DNA from: Desulforhabdus amnigena
Lineage (GTDB): Bacteria > Desulfobacterota > Syntrophobacteria > Syntrophobacterales > Syntrophobacteraceae
Reading direction: 5' to 3'
Assembly: GCF_027925305.1 (NCBI RefSeq)
Contig: NZ_BSDR01000001.1
Span: 2,879,001-2,943,000 of the forward strand
DNA: 64,000 nt
The notes beneath the pieces were generated by a model, which saw nothing but the letters and a program-made list of their open reading frames with translations, had not been told where the DNA came from and searched no databases. How positions within the stretch are numbered: position 1 is the first letter of the stretch; each line of letters starts with the position of its first letter. This document shows, in pieces, positions 60,999-64,000 of the stretch. A program made the position numbers and the translations under genes.

Positions 60999-61913
60999 TC
61001 ATTCCGAAAGGTTATATTTGTCCAAGTATCCCCTGGGAGTCACCATCCAGCCGTTCCAGACGTAGGTTTTGCTGTTTCCCACGATGAGAATGGATTGCAT
61101 GTCCACTTCCTCGAAGGGAATCTCGGCAAGAGTCGTGATGCACTTCCACTGCCCGCCGCGCATGGCCTTTCGAATGATGGCCACGGGGGTTTCGGGGGCC
61201 TTTTCGCGGAGGATCACTTTCTGGGCTTTTTCCAGCAGATCGGGGCGCGTTTTGCTCCTGGGATTGTAAATGGCCATGACGAAATCCGCGGATGCGGCCG
61301 CCTGCAAGCGTTTTTCGATCAGTTCCCAAGGGGTGAGATGGTCGCTCAGGCTGACCACCGCAAAATCGTGCATGAGAGGGGCTCCAAGGATGGAAGCCGC
61401 CGCATTGAAGGCGGCCACCCCCGGAATCACTTCCACAAAAAGATCCGGAGGAACCTCCCCCTTCTCATCCCGAAGGTCCGCCGGCTCTGTTGAAGGGGTG
61501 CGGTGGGGAGGACTCGAAACGCGCAGGCTCCGTTCACGGCAAATGTCGAAGACCAAACCCGCCATCCCATAAATCCCGGCATCACCACTCGATACCAACA
61601 CCACGCGGTGTCCCTCGAGGGCACGATCAATGGCGAGCCCGCAGCGGTCCACTTCCTTTCGCATTCCGCTGGAAAGGACTTCTTTGCCTTCCAGCAATTC
61701 TTCGATCAAGCCCAGATAAGTTTTATAGCCGAGTACCACTTCCGCCGAAAGGAGGGCATCCAGAGCTTCGGGCACCATATAGGAACGGTAGCCGGGCCCG
61801 AGGCTTACAATGGATAGCCGACCCGTGCTATGGCGAGAGTTACATTGAACGTTTTCTGCTTGGGAACAATGAGGGTTTGGCTCCCGGCGCTCAGAAGAGC
61901 TGTCGCTTCGCAT
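60999..61913 (-). CDS. cobJ: (Cobalt-)precorrin-3B C17-methyltransferase
   Basis: A SAM-dependent corrin methyltransferase of about 270-304 residues, forming the ring-contracted intermediate (CbiH in the anaerobic pathway). Motifs: LSIVSLGPGYRSYMVPEALD, SAEVVLGYKTYLGLIEEL, VVLVSSGDAGIYGMAGLVFD, VIPGVAAFNAAASILGAPLM, DFAVVSLSDHLTPWELIEKR and IYNPRSKTRPDLLEKAQKVI. The start is uncertain: the only ATG (61913) gives a 109-base overlap with cbiG and about 30 unmatched residues, and no good start lies nearer the conserved LSIVSLGPG. A 25-residue insert-like stretch (SPPHRTPSTEPADLRDEKGE) follows CRERSLRV. Confidence 0.88.
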   Translation of the reverse strand: MRSDSSSERREPNPHCSQAENVQCNSRHSTGRLSIVSLGPGYRSYMVPEALDALLSAEVVLGYKTYLGLIEELLEGKEVLSSGMRKEVDRCGLAIDRALEGHRVVLVSSGDAGIYGMAGLVFDICRERSLRVSSPPHRTPSTEPADLRDEKGEVPPDLFVEVIPGVAAFNAAASILGAPLMHDFAVVSLSDHLTPWELIEKRLQAAASADFVMAIYNPRSKTRPDLLEKAQKVILREKAPETPVAIIRKAMRGGQWKCITTLAEIPFEEVDMQSILIVGNSKTYVWNGWMVTPRGYLDKYNLSE

Positions 61914-62905
61914 ACGCTTTGAACTCCTATGTGCTTGGCCACCTGAGTGGATGGATTGGGCACGGTTATGTTTTCGATCTCTTTGCGGGAATAAAAATGA
62001 ACAGGCCTCTGAAGCATTGCCGCCGTTTCGATGATCCCCGCCTCATCGGATTTGAGATCGACGCTCACAAGATTTCTAATGGAGAGTGGGGAGAGCTTTT
62101 CACGGGCGAAGACCCTTTGCAACCATTCCATGATTTCCTGGGCCGGCGTACCCCGGTTGCACCCGATCCCGACGACCAGATTCCGGGGGCGCAGCACCAG
62201 GCATTTCAGAAACGCGGGAACCAGGGCCTCCGAAACCCAGACGCCCACTCTCTCCATCAGGGTCGACATGAGGGATGGGGGGGAAGAGAGGACCTCATGC
62301 AGCCAGTCGATGTTCCCCTGGCTGGCCAAATCCCTCTTCAACCGGCCTTCAGGATCGTAGATCCAAACGGGTTCGTCTTCCAGGAAAGCCCTCGCCAGCC
62401 GACTGAGCATTTCAATGTTTTCGATCTCGAGACCCGCCGCCCGCGCCATCAGATCCAGAGCAGGCTTATCTTGAACATCCGAAGCGGTGGTGATGACCGC
62501 ATGTCCTCCGGTAATGCGGGCGACTTCTTTCGTGAGGCGGTTCGCTCCTCCCAAATGGCCGGAAACCAGGCTGATGACATACTCTCCCCTCTCGTCCAGC
62601 ACGACCACAGCGGGATCTTCCTTCTTATGGCGCAGATAGGGGGAGATCTGACGGACCACTATGCCGGTGGCCATGATGCAGACCAGCGCGGAAACCCTGG
62701 GCCAGATTTCCCTGAGCAGGTCCGCCATTCGCTGAAACCCCACGGCCCCCATGGCCAGGGCAAACTGATGCCGCACCGGCACATAACAGGCGCTGCCGGG
62801 AAGCTTCCCCTGCAACTGCAGCGCAAGGTCGGCTCCGTGGCGGGTCAAAGCCACAATGGCTATGGAGGAAGATTCAGGAGGAAACCCGGGCTTTTCGAAA
62901 TCCAT
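61805..62905 (-). CDS. cbiG: Cobalt-precorrin-5A hydrolase
   Basis: A 366-residue CbiG, which opens the delta-lactone and releases acetaldehyde from cobalt-precorrin-5A; it marks the early-cobalt (anaerobic) route. N-terminal domain: IAIVALTRHGADLALQLQGK, ALVCIMATGIVVRQISPYLR, KKEDPAVVVLDERGEYVISL, VSGHLGGANRLTKEVARITG. C-terminal domain: LVVGIGCNRGTPAQEIMEWL and SVDLKSDEAGIIETA. It overlaps cobM by 32 bases upstream and cobJ downstream, so the block is one tight operon. Confidence 0.93.
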   Translation of the reverse strand: MDFEKPGFPPESSSIAIVALTRHGADLALQLQGKLPGSACYVPVRHQFALAMGAVGFQRMADLLREIWPRVSALVCIMATGIVVRQISPYLRHKKEDPAVVVLDERGEYVISLVSGHLGGANRLTKEVARITGGHAVITTASDVQDKPALDLMARAAGLEIENIEMLSRLARAFLEDEPVWIYDPEGRLKRDLASQGNIDWLHEVLSSPPSLMSTLMERVGVWVSEALVPAFLKCLVLRPRNLVVGIGCNRGTPAQEIMEWLQRVFAREKLSPLSIRNLVSVDLKSDEAGIIETAAMLQRPVHFYSRKEIENITVPNPSTQVAKHIGVQSVCEATALLSAGSQTLIVPKQKTFNVTLAIARVGYPL

Positions 62906-63653
62906 GTTCGAAGGACTCGTCGTATAATTTGGATTTTTTCAATTCTTTCCCGGAGCGGGCATTGAAGACCTCTCCCACCATGATGATCGCCTGGCGGCCG
63001 ATACCGCTTGCTTTGACCTTTTGAACGATGTCGTCCAAGGTACCCTTCACAATGAGCTCATCGGGCCACCCCAATCGATAGGCAACCACCACCGGAGTCT
63101 CAGGGCCGTAACAGGGACTGACCTCGGAGACCACTTTTTCGATCTGCTGCACACTGAGATAGATCACCAGGGTCGCCCGATGTTGCGCGAGCGACCGAAG
63201 GTCTTCCCCTTCGGGAACGGGGGTTCGACCCGCCATACGGGTCAAGATCAGGGTTTGAGAAACTTCCGGCAGAGTCAGCTCCTGGGTGAGAGCCGCTGCC
63301 GCCGCGAAGACGGCCGACACGCCCGGCACCACGCTGTAAGGAATCCCATCCCGGTCCAGGAGTTCCATCTGTTCCTGAATGGCCCCGTAGAGGGCGGGGT
63401 CTCCCGTGTGCAGGCGGACCACCCGTTCGCCCCGTTCATACCCTTCCCGCAGGAGTGCATGCGTTTGCGGGAGGGTCATGGAAGCGCTGTTGTGAATGGC
63501 GGCGCCCGGTTTCCGATCCTGCAGCAAGGCCTCGGGAACAAGAGAACCCGCATAGACGATGCAGTCCGCTTCCTGCAAAAGCCTCTTCCCCTTGACCGTG
63601 ATGAGCTCAGGGTCGCCGGGACCCGCTCCGACAAAATGAATAGGATATTTCAT
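62874..63653 (-). CDS. cobM: Precorrin-4 / cobalt-precorrin-4 C11-methyltransferase
   Basis: A 259-residue CobM/CbiF: MKYPIHFVGAGPGDPELITV, KGKRLLQEADCIVYAGSLVP, VVRLHTGDPALYGAIQEQME, YSVVPGVSAVFAAAAALTQE, TLPEVSQTLILTRMAGRTPV, LAQHRATLVIYLSVQQIEKV. It methylates C-11 of the corrin ring using S-adenosylmethionine. The start is ATG 63653 with GAGGAACTCT upstream. It follows the cbiT gene by 49 bases and overlaps cbiG. Confidence 0.94.
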   Translation of the reverse strand: MKYPIHFVGAGPGDPELITVKGKRLLQEADCIVYAGSLVPEALLQDRKPGAAIHNSASMTLPQTHALLREGYERGERVVRLHTGDPALYGAIQEQMELLDRDGIPYSVVPGVSAVFAAAAALTQELTLPEVSQTLILTRMAGRTPVPEGEDLRSLAQHRATLVIYLSVQQIEKVVSEVSPCYGPETPVVVAYRLGWPDELIVKGTLDDIVQKVKASGIGRQAIIMVGEVFNARSGKELKKSKLYDESFEHGFRKARVSS

Positions 63654-63702
63654 AGAGTTCCTCGAATCTATCTGTTTATAGAGGGAGGTTTCCGGACAGT
63701 CC

Positions 63703-64000
63703 CTAAATGGGCTTCGGCCAGACACTCACCACAAAAACCGGATTGAGCGCCTCGAACCTCACCGTTTTTCCGATAGGCACAGACCGGCTGACCTGCAGTT
63801 GCGTAATCTGCATTTCATAGGGTTTATCGCTCCAGAAAGCCCGAACGGCTTCCAGAGTATCCAGGGTCGCTGCGGTGACGACCACTCTTCCACCAGGACG
63901 CATGCGCCGCAGGAGGTTCTCGAAAATCTCCCGCAGGTCCCCTCCGCTTCCTCCGATGAAAACACGGTCCGGATCGGGGAGCGCATCCAGCACTTGGGCG
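63703..64000 (-). CDS. cbiT: Cobalt-precorrin-6B methyltransferase/decarboxylase (CbiT domain), partial
   Basis: The last 98 residues of a minus-strand gene that enters from the right edge. VLDALPDPDRVFIGGSGGDL and GGRVVVTAATLDTLEAVRAF are the end of a CbiT/CobL-C methyltransferase domain, which methylates C-15 and decarboxylates the acetate side chain at C-12. The frame is open at base 64000, so the glycine-rich SAM site lies outside. It may be a stand-alone cbiT or the tail of a cbiET (cobL) fusion. It heads the visible part of the cobM-cbiG-cobJ operon. Confidence 0.85.
   Translation of the reverse strand, partial: AQVLDALPDPDRVFIGGSGGDLREIFENLLRRMRPGGRVVVTAATLDTLEAVRAFWSDKPYEMQITQLQVSRSVPIGKTVRFEALNPVFVVSVWPKPI

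Overview
The window looks like chromosomal DNA of an anaerobic member of the Desulfobacterota (former Deltaproteobacteria), most likely a Syntrophobacter-like fatty-acid or aromatic-acid oxidiser. This is inference from gene content: an RpoH sigma factor, an acyl-CoA oxidation block with electron-transfer flavoprotein, a CaiB-type CoA-transferase, an OFA-family transporter, a molybdopterin oxidoreductase, early-cobalt corrin genes, and many short palindromic dispersed repeats. I found no rRNA, tRNA, CRISPR array, transposase, integrase or phage gene.

Layout. 1-3.6 kb: the start of a metallo-beta-lactamase-fold gene, an MshEN/PilT-type ATPase and rpoH. 4.4-15.4 kb: a conserved housekeeping stretch on the plus strand (cmk, rpsA, sppA, a ppx/gppA-type phosphatase, guaB, guaA, UPF0280, metallophosphoesterase, HIT protein, LapA-like protein), with one YciO/Sua5 gene opposite. 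15.5-23 kb: a two-component system with an ABC-like periplasmic sensor, an MFS transporter, a thioredoxin/thioredoxin-reductase-like pair and a sulfatase-fold hydrolase, all on the minus strand. 23.3-27.6 kb: a P-type ATPase resembling Na+,K+-ATPases with two TrkA/RCK proteins. 28.7-32 kb: a receiver-like protein, a NifX-like protein and a duplicated two-gene cassette (DUF2080 small protein + GNAT acetyltransferase). 32-48.3 kb: carboxylic-acid activation and beta-oxidation (esterase, MaoC, acyl-CoA dehydrogenase, OFA transporter, thiolase, fused hydroxyacyl-CoA dehydrogenase/enoyl-CoA hydratase, CoA-transferase, aromatic-acid MFS, acyl-CoA ligase, EtfBA). 48.7-51.8 kb: a SCO-like protein and a molybdopterin oxidoreductase. 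52-64 kb: a corrinoid uptake and biosynthesis region (cobN, btuB, two cobalamin riboswitches, cobJ, cbiG, cobM, cbiT).

Four promoter regions in the degradation block (before the CoA-transferase, the MFS gene, the ligase and etfBA) share a TTGAC(A/T) -35 box and reiterated TAGCTA/TATAGCT motifs over the core promoter. I read them as one regulon whose regulator is outside the window. The ligase and etfBA are divergent, and the CoA-transferase probably heads a five-gene operon running down to the acyl-CoA dehydrogenase.

The corrin region is notable for decay. Between an intact cobN and an intact btuB, and just beyond cobN, lie remnants of at least five genes (cbiZ-like, tonB, radical SAM, ABC substrate-binding protein, NifH-like ATPase). 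Two of these keep both ends but have lost the middle. Upstream of btuB are two complete cobalamin riboswitches in tandem, the first followed by an intrinsic terminator.

Several dispersed repeat families (about 50-145 bp) fill most long gaps. Some abut or overlap stop and start codons, and two inverted copies bracket the ATPase-trkA pair almost exactly.
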